Part shown: piece after piece, positions 1-11,200 of the stretch
Layout: each line of letters begins with the position of its first letter
Position numbering within the stretch: the stretch's first letter is position 1
DNA from: Macrotis lagotis
Taxonomy: Eukaryota; Chordata; Mammalia; Peramelemorphia; Peramelidae
Assembly: GCF_037893015.1 (NCBI RefSeq)
Contig: NC_133661.1
Span: forward strand, 181,328,508 to 181,392,507
Direction: 5' to 3'
DNA: 64,000 nucleotides
Program-made: the position numbers and the translations under genes
The notes under the pieces: generated by a model
Told to the model about the DNA's origin: nothing
The model's database searches: none
Seen by the model: the letters and a program-made list of their open reading frames with translations, nothing else

Positions 1-1922
1 CCTTCAATGTGGTTGACCTAACCTCCCTTCGAGCGCCATTGGACATCCCTATTCCAGATCCTCCACCCAAGGATGATGAGGTGAGGTCCCAGAGAGCTGA
101 CTGATTTTGAAATTGCAGATTCCACAAAGATGATTTCTCCTCCTCAGCTTCCTTCAAATTTCTCAATTCCAATAAATTTTTTTTTTCTTCAGATGGAGAC
201 AGACAAACAAGAAAAGAAAGAAGGTGAGGAAAGAGGCAATTGATCAAAGGAGGCTAGGAAGAAACCCGAGTTCTGTGACTGACACTTCATTTCTCTCTTA
301 GTCCCCAAGTGTGGCTTCCTCCCTGGGAATGAGAAAGTCCTAGCACTACTTGCTCAAGTTAAACCAGAGGTTCGGACCCTCAAAGAAAAGTGTATTCTGG
401 TAAGACAGAGGGCTTCTCATTTTTCCTCAAGAGTCCTATTTCTAAGCCTTGGAGTTCTCCTGTAAACCTTTTTTCATTAAGATTTGGTTCCTTTAGAACC
501 CTTTCCTTCTCACCAAGTGGCCTGCCTTTATAGATTCTACTAAACCAATGTTAAGGTAAGCTCTTTGAGGGCAAAGATTGTTCTCATTCTTCTATCTGTG
601 TGTGGTAATATACAACATAGCACCTTCTTCATGGAAGCAGTTAATGACAGAATCAGGCAATCAATCATAGAAACTTCTTTGACTTAGGTGATCACCTGGA
701 TCCAACACTTGATCCCCAAGATTGAGGACGGCAATGATTTTGGGGTGGCCATCCAGGTAAGGGAAGGGAAGGTGAGGAAGTGAGGACTGTCATAGTAACT
801 TTTGGGAGGTGAGAGATCATGCCTGGGAACAAGAAGAAAGGAGAAAGAAAACAGTCAGGGGGACAGGATGGGAGGAAGAGATTCTCAATCTTCCATCTCT
901 GTTTATCTTCACAGGAAAAGATTCTAGAACGAGTGACAGCAGTGAAAACCAAGGTGGAAAGCTTTCAGACAACCATCTCCAAGTAAGCTAGGTTTGAGGA
1001 TAGGCAAGGGAAATGGAGGGCATCATTTTAAAATTCAGACTGGTCATGGGCAATCTCTCCTACATTAAGCATTTACAAAAAGTCTCTTCTGCATTAAGCA
1101 CTTACCAAAAAAAAAAAAAAAATGAGGCTTTGGGGAAAAACCCTAGGGCAGTGTATTCCTAGAGAGCTCTCATGCCTACAGTCAGTCTTCTGTCTTTCTA
1201 AAAGGTACTTCTCTGAACGTGGAGATGCTGTGGCCAAGGCGTCCAAGGAGACTCATGTGGTGAGTGGAAATTCCCACCCACCTCAGAGCATCTTGGAAAG
1301 TCCCTCCAACTTTTAGTTGAGATATATATGATGCTGGGAATGGATGGAAAAGAGGTACTGAGTATCTGATCTCCCTGGAAAAAATCTCATCAGGTACTTT
1401 TTCTAAGTGGGAAAGACCAAAGCAAAAGAACCCCTAGAAGGGAGTAAAGATTCCTGGATCCTAGCCAGTCTACCTAATCCTGTGGAGTTCTATTTCCTGT
1501 AGCTAACATAGGAATTATTCTTCCAATTTGTCCTCCAATTTGTGCAATCCCTTCTTTGTGGAAACCAAGAATCTCTTAAACCTTTCCAGAGACATGACCC
1601 AACTTTATCTTTTCCACTCCCAGATGGATTATCGGGCCTTGGTGCATGAACGAGATGAAGCGGCCTATGGAGAACTTCGGACCATAGTGATGGATATCCG
1701 TTCTTTCTATGTGAGTAGGGGTGAAGACTAGAAGAGATATAGAATAAGGGTGGTTTGAAGAGAAAGGATGGCAAGGGAGTGGGGAGTTAAAAAGATGGTC
1801 AGGGAAGGAACTTCAGCATCCATTTTGACTTATTTATCCAGGCTGAACTCTATCACATTATCAGCAACAACCTAGAGAAGATCACCAATCCAAAGGGTGA
1901 AGAGAAACCATCTATGTACTGA
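1..1922 (+). CDS. PSME2: PSME2, proteasome activator PA28 subunit beta (3' part)
   Basis: Exons: 1-80, 193-223, 302-399, 688-756, 915-982, 1205-1259, 1624-1710 and 1842-1922 (TGA). All have GT/AG borders and join in phase into the last 188 residues; human PSME2 has 239, so about 51 N-terminal residues lie left of the window. The frame reads through the conserved [18 protein letters not shown] stretch, a short linker [10 protein letters not shown], the activation loop [15 protein letters not shown], then [19 protein letters not shown] and the C-terminal GEEKPSMY. The protein pairs with PSME1 in the heteroheptameric 11S ring that caps the 20S proteasome and favours peptide production for MHC class I; this role is family knowledge. 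The last six exons have exactly the same lengths as those of PSME1 further along. The promoter is not in the window. Confidence 0.97.
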
Positions 1923-1941
1923 CCCCCTGAGCCATAAAGGA

Positions 1942-1947
1942 AATAAA
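1942..1947 (+). terminator. PSME2: PSME2 poly(A) signal AATAAA
   Basis: AATAAA lies 20 nt after the PSME2 stop and is followed by a T/G-rich stretch (about 1971-1990). The 3' UTR would therefore be only about 50 nt. Confidence 0.85.
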
Positions 1948-1989
1948 TGATCTTAACTCCTCTAACAAACAGTGTGGTTACTTTTGTTT

Positions 1990-2460
1990 ATTAAATCCAT
2001 TCCCCAGAATGTGGAAGAAGAATCACATACTGCCTCAAGGGTGGTATGATTGCCTTGCTGTACTGTCAAGGAATTCTCTACCCTGAAGCAGGCAGTTCTG
2101 GGAAACTGGAGGAGGTGCCCCCCATCCCTACCTCAGACTTCCAAGTCTAGCATGAGAGTCATAGGAGCGAACTGCCTCTACCATAGTCACAGATGTCCAA
2201 ATCCTAGACATTCTACATACTAGAGATTATGTATCCTAAAGTCCAAGTTGGAAGTGATCATAAAGGCTTCATGTGACTGTGACTAAGTAAGACCCCTCTA
2301 CACCATACAGCTGAAAAGTTAACTGAAAAATTTAAACAGTTCTCCAACCTGTACTTGAAAACCTACAGTGAGGAGAAATCCACTGCTTTCCAAGGTGGTT
2401 ATCCCACTTTGGGACAGCTCTAAGTGTTGGGAAGTATGTTTTGTATTTCAGTGCCTTTCC
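1990..2460. other. Intergenic, no gene seen
   Basis: This stretch between the PSME2 3' end and the first SINE shows no open frame of note. I see no repeat here that I can name. Confidence 0.5.
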
Positions 2461-2468
2461 ATGTTATT

Positions 2469-2637
2469 ATTTTTTTTTAGGGTTGTGGTTTTTTTTTTTT
2501 TGCAAGGCAAATGGGGTTAAATGGCTTACCCAAGGCCACACAGCTAGGTAATTATTAAGTGTCTGAGACCAGATTTAAACCCAGGTACTCCTGACTCCAG
2601 GGCCGGTGCTTTATCCACTATGCCACCTAGCCACCCC
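2469..2637 (-). mobile_element. tRNA-derived marsupial SINE (WSINE1-like)
   Basis: Reverse-strand copy. Read on the minus strand it begins with the GGGGTGGCTAGGTGG head, carries a Pol III B-box-like GGTTTAAATC-type motif, and ends in an A-rich tail (the T runs at 2470-2500 on the plus strand). It is flanked by a perfect 14-bp target site duplication, CTTTCCATGTTATT, at 2455-2468 and 2638-2651. Confidence 0.9.
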
Positions 2638-3171
2638 CTTTCCATGTTATTTTTTTAAAAATATGTAGAACACCATATAGTTGTCTTATATTTAGGCCTG
2701 TTCATATCATACCTAAAAGTAAAAATTATAACTTTTAATACAGACCATCAGATCAAAAGTTAAAATATAACAATTCTATAATAAACCATAGCATTAGCAG
2801 CCCCTTTAGTTCATGGGCATTCTTGAAAGAGGAATGACTCTGGAGTCAGGAGGACCTGAATTCAAATCCATCCTCAGACACTTAATAGCTGTGGGACCCT
2901 GAACAAGTCAACCCTGATTGCTTATCCCTTTCACTATCCTTTTCCCCTCCCTGTCTCCCCCCACCCCCCAAAAAGGGAGAATGACCACCTTGATTGCACG
3001 TAAAAGCATTTTCTGGGCTATAGTGGCTCAGAAATGTTCAAATATTCTTGTTCAATCTCTATTGCTCATCCAAGAGTATGATCTCCAGCATGCAGTAATA
3101 ATTAGATGAAGAACATAAGTAGAAGGACCTGTTACTTTAGAGAGGAGAAAAAGAAAACCATAGACTATCTT

Positions 3172-3328
3172 TTTTTTTTGTATTTTTTTAAATTTCTTTT
3201 TGTAAGGCAATGGGGTTAAGTGACTTGCCCAAAGTCATACAGTTAGGTAATAAGTATCTGAATTCAGATTTGAACTCAGGTCCTCCCGACTCCAGGGCCG
3301 GTACTCTATCCACTGGGCCACCATAGAT
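3172..3328 (-). mobile_element. WSINE1-like SINE, degraded
   Basis: Reverse-strand SINE of the same family, with a T-rich end at 3172-3200 and the head at about 3300-3328. Similar flanks (CCATAGAC and CCATAGAT) look like a decayed target duplication. Confidence 0.8.
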
Positions 3329-4477
3329 TTTAAATGAGCTGCTCAAGGTAGCAGAATGAGAGGAGACTGAGTAAAAATGTCATCTGTTCCAAATATCTCA
3401 TTGTACAAGGAAACAGGCTCAGAAATATTAGATGACCTGCCCCAAATCACACAGGGCCTTTAAGAGGCATGATCAGAATTCAAATTCCAAATTCAAATTT
3501 TTTCCCAATAATTCCAAACCATGGGTTTTTTTTTTTTTTGACTTCCAAGTCACCACTTGCTACAACAGTCTTGGGAGTGACAAAAAGCCAATATGGTGGT
3601 GGGGGGGGTGAGGATTATGTTACATTGATAGCTTTTTTTACATCACATATATAAATATATCCCTTTCTACCATTCTAAGGCTTTCCTTCAACAAAAATTA
3701 GGAGGGAAAAAAAGCAGTGGAAAATTAAGAAAATATACACGATACATCATATCAGCAGGGTCTGATAGCATATGCAACACTATATCTACCCTCTCAATGG
3801 GCAAACTGATGTGTGTGTATTTAATTGTATTGATATCCTTCATCTTTACATCACTTTAAATTTCCCAATATCTCTCTCCTGTCTTCAGAGAGCCATATAT
3901 AATACTGGGTTAAAAAGAAATGTAATGTGTACTTTGGACCCAATCTCTCAAGAACAGGTGAGATATACCTCTCCTCAGAGTAACCCAAGTGGATTTGGGG
4001 TAGCCTTTGCTCTACTGCCAGCTGAAATACCAAACAACTATTTTCTACTATTAGCAGGGATCAATGACTAGCATCCTCAGTTCTATTTAATCACTAACAG
4101 TATGTAACATTGACATAGGAATGCTTCAAAGATGGAGCAAGAACAACTATTTTCCCCAGAACTGCTGAGGAATACTATCTCCTACACTACCTTCAGTCTC
4201 TAGGGGAAAAGGTTGGATGCTTAGCTCATTTATTACACACCCTTGGTCCTACCAAATTCATGTCCCAATGTAGCATAACTTAGAAGTCTTCTTTTGAATT
4301 ATATTCTCAAAGGTCACTCCTGAAGATCATGCTTTGGTTCCTGGGATATGAATGTTACTGGGGACTCTACTCCCTTGACCAGATGCCAAAAGGGAAGGAG
4401 TCACTTAAATTCCCTCAAAAGCAAATGAGACAATATGTGGTTAGTTGATTAGAACCAGTTATAGGATGTCTAAACTT

Positions 4478-4692
4478 GCAGAGTGAATAGAGTACAGGCC
4501 CTGGAATCATGAGGACCTGAGTTCAAATCTGGTCTTAAACACTTATTAGCTATGTGACCCTAGGTAAGTCATTTAACTCTGTTTGCCTTAGTTTCCTCAT
4601 CTGTAAAATGAGCTGAAGAAGGAAATGGCAAAACTACACCATCATCTTTGCCAAGAAAACCCTAAATAGGGTTATGACTTAGTAACAACAAA
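4478..4692 (+). mobile_element. MAR1-like CORE-SINE
   Basis: Sense copy with a tRNA-like head (GAGTTCAAATCTGG B box at about 4518), a core with TTTCCTCATCTGTAAAATGAG, and the tail segment TTTGCCAAGAAAACCC, which is diagnostic of the marsupial CORE-SINE with an RTE-type 3' end. The family name is from memory. Confidence 0.75.
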
Positions 4693-4959
4693 AACACATG
4701 CTCTCATGGTGCCACTGAAATCTCCCCAAAGAAACACACTATTACCTCCTGCGTAGAGACACCATCTGAAGTACTCTTCACATGCATCAGGCCCCTTTTA
4801 TAGAAGGTGATGATGATGTGTTGATGACAACTGCCATGTACCTACTTATTTGCCTGGCACTATGTTAAGTGTTTTACAAATATTGTTATTTGATCAGTAT
4901 TCCATATTCTATCATTACCCTCTCCTGCAAAGAAGTGGAAGAAGTATATTTTCTTAATT

Positions 4960-5400
4960 TTCCATTTTTTTCTTTCTGTTTACAATGTTGTTGTTATTGT
5001 ATATATTGCATTCCTGGTTTTGCTTACTTCCTTTAGTATCATTTCATATGTCTTCCCATCCCTTGCTGTTTTTCATATTCATTTTTCTTATGACACACTA
5101 TACTGGAACCACATTTTGTGGACACCGACTTTGTTTTCAGCTTTTTGTTTTTATTTTTGCTACTGCAAAAACTCTTACTATCAATATTTTGGTGTACTTT
5201 GGATTACCCCCCCTCCCATTTTTACCTCCGTGAAGATAGATGCATAATAAAACAGAATCTCTGGGTTAACAGAGCTGAACATTTTACTCATTTTCTTAGC
5301 ATAATTGCAAATTGTTTTCCAAAATACTTGGCTCAATTCTCATCTCCATCAACACTGTATTAGTGTGCCTGTTTATTTGAAATAGCTCCAAGATATGCCT
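4960..5400 (-). mobile_element. LINE-1 3' end fragment (old, reverse)
   Basis: The plus strand reads as the reverse complement of the L1 3' region seen at 52.7-54.2 kb and 44.1-45.2 kb. It has the CCACATTTTGTGG and AATTGTTTTCCAAAATACTTGG type phrases. It is heavily decayed, and its borders are uncertain. Confidence 0.5.
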
Positions 5401-5940
5401 ATATTTTGACATCTTGCTAATGTGCTTTTGGAGGATCTTTTGTAGTTTTCTTTTTGTGTGTGTATGTGTGTATGAAAGGGACTCATTTCTTGCTTTCTTT
5501 TTTAAAAATTCGCTTTTGGGGATTGTGGGATTGTGTGTGTGTGTGTGTTTTTACAGTATAACAATTTTCCATTAAATTCATGTTTCACAATTTGTCTATC
5601 CATTTCCTAATCACTTAATAAATCTTAAGTTCCTCCTTTGACCAGGCACTGAAGATACCAAAAAAAAAAAAGGCAAAAGATGGTTCTTGCTCTCAAGAAG
5701 CCCACAATCTAACCGGGAAAGACAAGACATAAAAATGATGCTGAAAAGGGGGAATATAGGGAAAACAGGTAGGAAATGTCCTCTGAACTTCCAAGGTTGT
5801 GGGGTATGTTTTACTATTTTTATTTTTAGGATCAATAAACTCCTTAGGATATTTTTTAAATAGTGGAATTTTTGAATCAAATGGTTACAAGCCATTTTAG
5901 TCATTTTATTTGCACAATTCCAAATTGCTTTCTAGCAGGG
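5400..5940. other. Intergenic, GT-rich and old LINE debris
   Basis: Contains a short GT run (about 5451-5475), a second GT run (about 5532-5549), and further fragments resembling the reverse strand of L1/L2 3' ends (for example TCAAATGGTTACAAG at about 5877). No coding signal was seen. Confidence 0.4.
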
Positions 5941-5949
5941 TTGGTAATG

Positions 5950-6099
5950 TGGTTTTTTTCTTCTTTTACAAAGCAGTGGGGTTAAGTGTCTTGCCCAAGG
6001 CCACACAGCTAGGTCATTATTAAGTGTCTGAGGTCGGATTTGAACTCGGGTGCTCCGGACTCCAGGGCCGGTGCTCGATCCACTGCGCCACCCAGCTCC
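5950..6099 (-). mobile_element. WSINE1-like SINE at the edge of the EMC9 CpG island
   Basis: Reverse-strand SINE whose head abuts the GC-rich EMC9 promoter. It retains several CpGs (TCGGATTTGAACTCGG, CTCCGGACTCC, CTCGATCC, TGCGCC) that other copies in the window have mostly lost to TG or CA. This suggests low germline methylation here. Confidence 0.85.
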
Positions 6100-7015
6100 G
6101 GGGATCGTGAACTAGCGTGAGAACTGGCTGCCGAGTGAACGCCCGGCAGAGCCAGGTTCCCGTCCCCATCCCTTCTGGCTGGTGCGGGCAGGCAGCGCCT
6201 AGGCGCCGCGACAGTGCACGCCCGGAGCGAGCCCAGAAAGGTGAATTAGGCACCAGCTAGTCCCTAAGTCAACGGACCAATGGCGAGGCGAGGACAAGCC
6301 TTCCAATCAGAGCTCGGCCAAGGGAGAGGCGACCGCTGAATGGGCCAGCCAAAGTCCACGCGGCCAATCGCGCATCGGGTGTTGGGCGGGACCCGAGCCG
6401 CGATCCCGGAGTCCGAGGAGCGGGAGGCCCCGAGCTCGGCCGGGGGCCGGGCGCGGAGGAGGGGCGTGTCCTGCGCTCCGCCAGGGCCATTGGGGGCCGC
6501 GGGGGGGGCGTGGCCGGGCGGGGGCGGGGCGTCGGCGTGACAGCCGCAGCGAGGGGGCCCGGCGGAGACGCGGCCCGAGCCGGGGCCAGGCCCAGTCGGG
6601 AGGGCGGGGGGCGCGAGCCTGCGAGGCCCTGGCCAGCGGCGTGCGCGCGGGGCACGGGGGGCGGGGGCGGGGCCGGAAGGCAGGCGCAGGCGCTGGCCCC
6701 TGGCCCCCGAGGCCCCACTGCGACCCCAGCCAGGCCCCGCGCACCATGGGGGAGGTGGAGATCTCGGCTCGGGCCTACGTGAAGATGTGCCTGCACGCCG
6801 CCCGCTACCCGCACGCGGCGGTCAACGGGCTGCTGCTGGCCCCGGCGCCGCGGCCGGGCGGCTGCCTCTGCCTCAGCGACTGCGTGCCCCTCTTCCACAG
6901 CCACCTGGCGCTCTCCGTCATGCTGGAGGTGGCCCTGAACCAGGTACGACTGCCCTCCCGCCTCGGGAGCCGCCGCCCGCCGCCCGGCAGGCCCCGGCCC
7001 TGGGGAGGAACTGAC
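6100..7015. promoter_or_regulatory. EMC9: EMC9 CpG-island promoter with CCAAT and GC boxes
   Basis: Very GC- and CpG-rich. It has three CCAAT boxes on the plus strand (6277-6281, 6303-6307, 6364-6368) and one in reverse (6489-6493), followed by GGGCGGGG-type GC boxes (about 6520-6535 and 6658-6675). No TATA box is evident. The layout fits a housekeeping NF-Y/Sp1 promoter for EMC9, whose ATG is at 6746. Confidence 0.75.
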
Positions 7016-8113
7016 GGGCCTTTCTCACGGCAGGTAGATGTGTGGGGTGCGCAGGGCAGCTTGGTGGTAGCTGGGTACTACCATGCCAATGCATCGATGA
7101 ATGACCAGAGGTGAGTGGGGGGGCAGGGCCTGGGGACCCCTTCTCAGAGTAATGCTTTGTTGCCTTCCTTCGTAATGAACGGAAATGATAAACTGCAGTT
7201 AGAGTTGAGTGAAAAATAAAGATTTTTTTTTCCTTCCAAGTTCACAGGGGGGTGCATGGACCCCAGGTTAAGAAGCTCTGCTTTAAGGTAAATGTTTGCC
7301 AGGATTCAACTCAACCAGTAATTTCCCTCTGACTGGGCTAGTCTCACCTCATCTCCACAGGGGTTGAAGGACACCTGTGAATCTTAAATAATACGCAAGT
7401 AGATTGTTCCGCTGCTCAGGATCCTTTAACGCCTGTCTTCTTCCTAGCCCCAGTCCCCTTGCCCTGAAAATTGCTGGACGAATCGCTGAGTTTTTCCCTG
7501 GTGCAATACTCATCATGGTAAGACTGAGGGAGGATTGAGGGAGTTGGGGGGGGGGGGAAGGAGGTGGAAAGGGAACCTCAACAATCCTTACCTCAACTCC
7601 TTAGTTGGATAATCGAAAATTGGTACCCCAGTCTCGAGTGCCACCCATCATTGTCTTGGAGACTCGTGATCGACGCTGGGTCCCCAAAGATAAGAACCTG
7701 TGAGTAGAGTACCTCTACCCCTATACCTCAGGACTTCTCAACATGCCCTGCTCCTAAATCTGAACTCCTTCCCTCCAAATTCCCTCTTCCTGAAGCTCTA
7801 AGGTAGCAGAATAATTAACTTCAATCCAAGTCCTCAGGCTGTTACTGTTCCGATTTTCATCCCCTGAGATTATTCTAGACCTAAACTTTGCCTTTAGTTC
7901 CAATATTTTCATATCGGTGGGTATCATTTCAGGGTCATGTGGCGGGATTGGGAAGAGTCAAGGCAGCTCCTTCGAGCACTGCTTGAAGGCCGGGCCCACC
8001 AACTCCTTGTAGACTTTGACGCTCACCTTGATGACATCCGTCGGGACTGGACCAATCAACAGCTCAATACTGAAATTTCCCAGTGGGTCGCTGCTGCCAA
8101 TGGGAGTGCCTGA
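6746..8113 (+). CDS. EMC9: EMC9, ER membrane protein complex subunit 9
   Basis: Exons: 6746-6943, 7034-7110, 7448-7517, 7605-7699 and 7933-8113 (TGA). All phases join to give 206 aa; human EMC9 has 208. The start MGEVEISARAYVKMCLHAAR is the first ATG in the CpG island, in a CACCATGG context. The product is an MPN-like (Mov34/JAMM-related) protein of the EMC8/EMC9 family with no visible JAMM zinc motif, so it is structural. It sits on the cytosolic face of the ER membrane complex, which inserts tail-anchored and multipass proteins (family knowledge). Recognisable parts are HAAVNGLLLAP, YYHANASMNDQ, KIAGRIAEFFPGAILIMLD and the C-terminal DWTNQQLNTEISQWVAAANG. The gene lies between the two PA28 genes and is tail to tail with PSME1. 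Confidence 0.95.
7218..7284 (-). repeat. Fragment of a short inverted-repeat transposon
   Basis: CCAAGTTCACAGGGG...GGTTAAGAAGCTCTG in EMC9 intron 2 matches the 3' end of the elements at 16362-16553 and 35528-35748. Confidence 0.5.
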
Positions 8114-8135
8114 GCTCAGAGTGGCTAGAATCTTA

Positions 8136-8141
8136 AATAAA
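8136..8141 (+). terminator. EMC9: EMC9 poly(A) signal AATAAA
   Basis: AATAAA lies 22 nt after the EMC9 stop, followed by a GT-rich stretch (8146-8163). It is 25 bp from the opposite-strand signal of PSME1. Confidence 0.85.
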
Positions 8142-8166
8142 ATGACTTGTGATGAGTGTGACTAAA

Positions 8167-8172
8167 TTTATT
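8167..8172 (-). terminator. PSME1: PSME1 poly(A) signal (AATAAA on minus)
   Basis: TTTATT on the plus strand gives AATAAA on the minus strand, 110 nt after the PSME1 stop. Cleavage 10-25 nt further on would fall inside the region also used by EMC9 3' end formation. Confidence 0.8.
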
Positions 8173-8282
8173 GGTTCCTAGAAGGGAAGGTATGGATAAA
8201 ATGGGAAGTTCTGAATGGCAAGAACTGCAAGACAGATAATCCTAATTAAGGGGTGATGGAGAAGAAAGGCAGGCTCTGTTTT

Positions 8283-11200
8283 TCAGTAGATCATTCCTTT
8301 TGTGTCTCCCCTGGGCTTCTTGATCTTCTCAAAGTTCTTCAGGATGATGTCATATAATACAGCCTGTGTGTCCAATATGAAGGGAGTAGGGGTTATTTTG
8401 AGCCCCCCAAGTAGAGGTCTTTTAATGGCTTCCCAATCTAGCTAGAAGTTTATTTTCATTTTCTCTTTTCCACCCCTCCCAGGGTATATACCTCATGAGC
8501 TAATTATCCTGAAACTAATGGTATTTCCCTCCATATCAACCTTCCCTACTTTGCCCCTGCTCTTCCACCAAGGAAATTCCAGGGACTAGTTTCTTACATA
8601 AGTATTTCGGATCTCCATGACCATCAGTCTTGTCTCTCCATATTGTGCTTCATCCAATTCATGAACCAGCTGTCGGTAGTCACCCTGTGGAGATTTAAGG
8701 GTTAGTTCTTCACACTGACACTATGTATTTCCCATCCCATCCTTCCCAGTATCAGTTCTGGGGGCTTCTTTCTGAATGATGCCTTCCTACCCACTCTGGA
8801 CCTGCTTCCTCAACTCACCACATGGGGCTGCTTTGCTGCTTTAGCTACTGCATCACCCCTTTCAGAGAAGTACCTAAGTGAAAAATGAGAAAAGTTATGG
8901 GATGGGTGAGAAAATAGTGTTCCTTATGAGAGCCAAACAAGGGACACCTAAAAAAAAAAGATACCAAAATGGCAGCACCTAATATGGGTGCAGACAGCAA
9001 GAGCTGGAATTTAAGCCAGTAACCATAAAGATAGGGGCAAGATACACATGTGAAACTGGACCACTTACTTTGAGATCTGCGTGTGGAAACCATCTAGTTT
9101 GGTTCTGAGTGTGGTCATCAGCTCAAATACCTTCTCCTAGGGAAAAGAAAGGCAGGAAAGAAATGTGATAAAGCATAGCTCCGAAACAGGATCAAAGTAA
9201 GGTGTTTGGGGTGAGGCTCCACAATGATGGGTTATCACCTGGACAGCTACTCCAAAGTTGTTTCCATCCTCAATTCGGGGCACCTGTAGCTGTAGCCACA
9301 TGGAGACCTGAGCAAAACAATAGCAGAGACGATTCAACCCCGCTCCCCAATCCCATTTCCTTTTTCCAGATCTTCAGCCTCCCTTATCACCCTACCCCCA
9401 CCATCTGGGCCTCAGGTCATATCCCTTTATCTCACTTTTTTTCTACTCTGATAAGGTACTGTATTCTGATTGATAGGGATGCCTTACCAACTGGTAAGGC
9501 AAAAGACATCTGTTTTGGATAAATTGGTTCTCTAGTGGACAGACCTCCACGTCCTGCCTGAGTGCTTGGTGAAGGGGCTTACCAGATTGAGCTGTTCCTT
9601 CACATCTTTGATCTCAGGCTTCAACCGATTCAGAAGGGCCACAATCTTCTCATTACAACTCACAGGCCCACAAGGAGGACCTAGGGAATATACCATAAAT
9701 CTAAAACTTGAGTAAGTAAAGGCAGCTGGCTCTGGGGAGGATCTCAAAGGGATAATACATTAACAGGGAACCAGGACTTAAGCCCCCATTCAGTAACTCC
9801 CTATTACCTTTATCTTCATCGTCCTCTTTTTTCTTTCCATCCTTATCATCCTTCTGCAGAAGGAGAGGAGTCACATGAAGTCAAGCCCTAAGGATGTGGA
9901 ACCCCCTAGCACCCCTAAATTTCCAACCTAACTTCATCTTGTTCCTCCTTACCTCTTCTTCTTTCCGACGTTCTTCTTTCTCTTTTTCTTTGGCTGGGTC
10001 AGGAACTGGGATGTCCAGGGGGGCTTTTAAGAGACTCAAATCAGCCTCATTCAGGGATGGGTCCTAAAACATGGCAGGGAGAAAGGGTAGCAATGTCTTT
10101 TCTCTCAATATTCCTTATCTTCTGTTTTTTTAACTCCTTCTCCATGATCATTAGTCTCCCCCTTTTGATCTTTACTCTGCCTCCTCACAATCCCCATTAC
10201 CTTCAAGAAATCATCCAGCTCTGAAATCTTCTTGGGGAAATAGCTTCCAAGTAGGATCTCTGCCTGTGTATGAGATGGGGGAAGGGGAGGGGTGGTTGTC
10301 AAATGTTGATTGATTAATTGATTGCTAGCTGATTAGGGCAAACATTCAGCCAAAGAAAAGGAAGCCAGGGTTGTATGAATTGAGACTGGGTTAAGGAAAT
10401 GTTAAAACTATATAGAGGGGGAAGCTAGGTGGCGCAGTGGATAGAGCACCAGCCCTGGAGTCAGGAGTACCTGAGTTCAAATACCGTCTCAGACACTTAA
10501 TAATTACCTAGCTGTATGGCCTTGGGCAAGCCACTTAACCCCATTGCCTTGCCAAAAAAAAAACCAAAACAAAACAAACCCTAAAAAAAAAAAAAACCCT
10601 ATATAGAGTAAGGGAGCCAGGGAAAGAGTGAAGGTGGTGTGAAGTAGTAAGGTTTTACCTGAGAACATAGCTCCTTTCTGAACAATTCTACCTGTGGGGA
10701 TAAAAAAGAGTTGTCATTTAAGACTATTAATAGGCTGAGACCTAAGGAAAACTCACAACTCCTTAGGATCGTGGACTCAGATGCCAATGAGATTGCATCT
10801 AAAGGTATGGAACAGTTCCCAGTGGGGCTGAGTTCAGGTGAAACATGGAACATATCCCAGGAGGCTTAGTTGTGTAGGAGGCATGGAACAGAAATCTCTG
10901 TGGGACTGGGTTCAGGGGAGATGTGGGAACTGATCCCAGTGGGGCTCCATCTGTGGGAGGTGTGGGAACAATCTTCAGTGGTGCTGGGAGAGTTGTGGGA
11001 ACAGATCCCAGTGGAGCAAGATTCTGTGATCAGGAGAGTTAGGGGTACGCAGGCTTCCCCTGCTTGTCACAAGTACCATCCAGGTGCTCTGAACCGTCCT
11101 TTCCTCCCTTCTCTGCTTCACCTCACTCCATCAAACCAGTGTCATTCCACGCTCCTTTACCGCTGGCTGAAGTCCAGCTCTCCCTCCCCACCACCACCCC

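Noticed and set aside
6269-6904. A 211-codon minus-strand frame opposite EMC9 exon 1
   Set aside because: It is antisense to a well-supported exon and biased by GC content.
10418-10500. tRNA gene suggested by A- and B-box motifs
   Set aside because: The boxes belong to the head of a dispersed SINE repeated throughout the window. No tRNA cloverleaf is complete.
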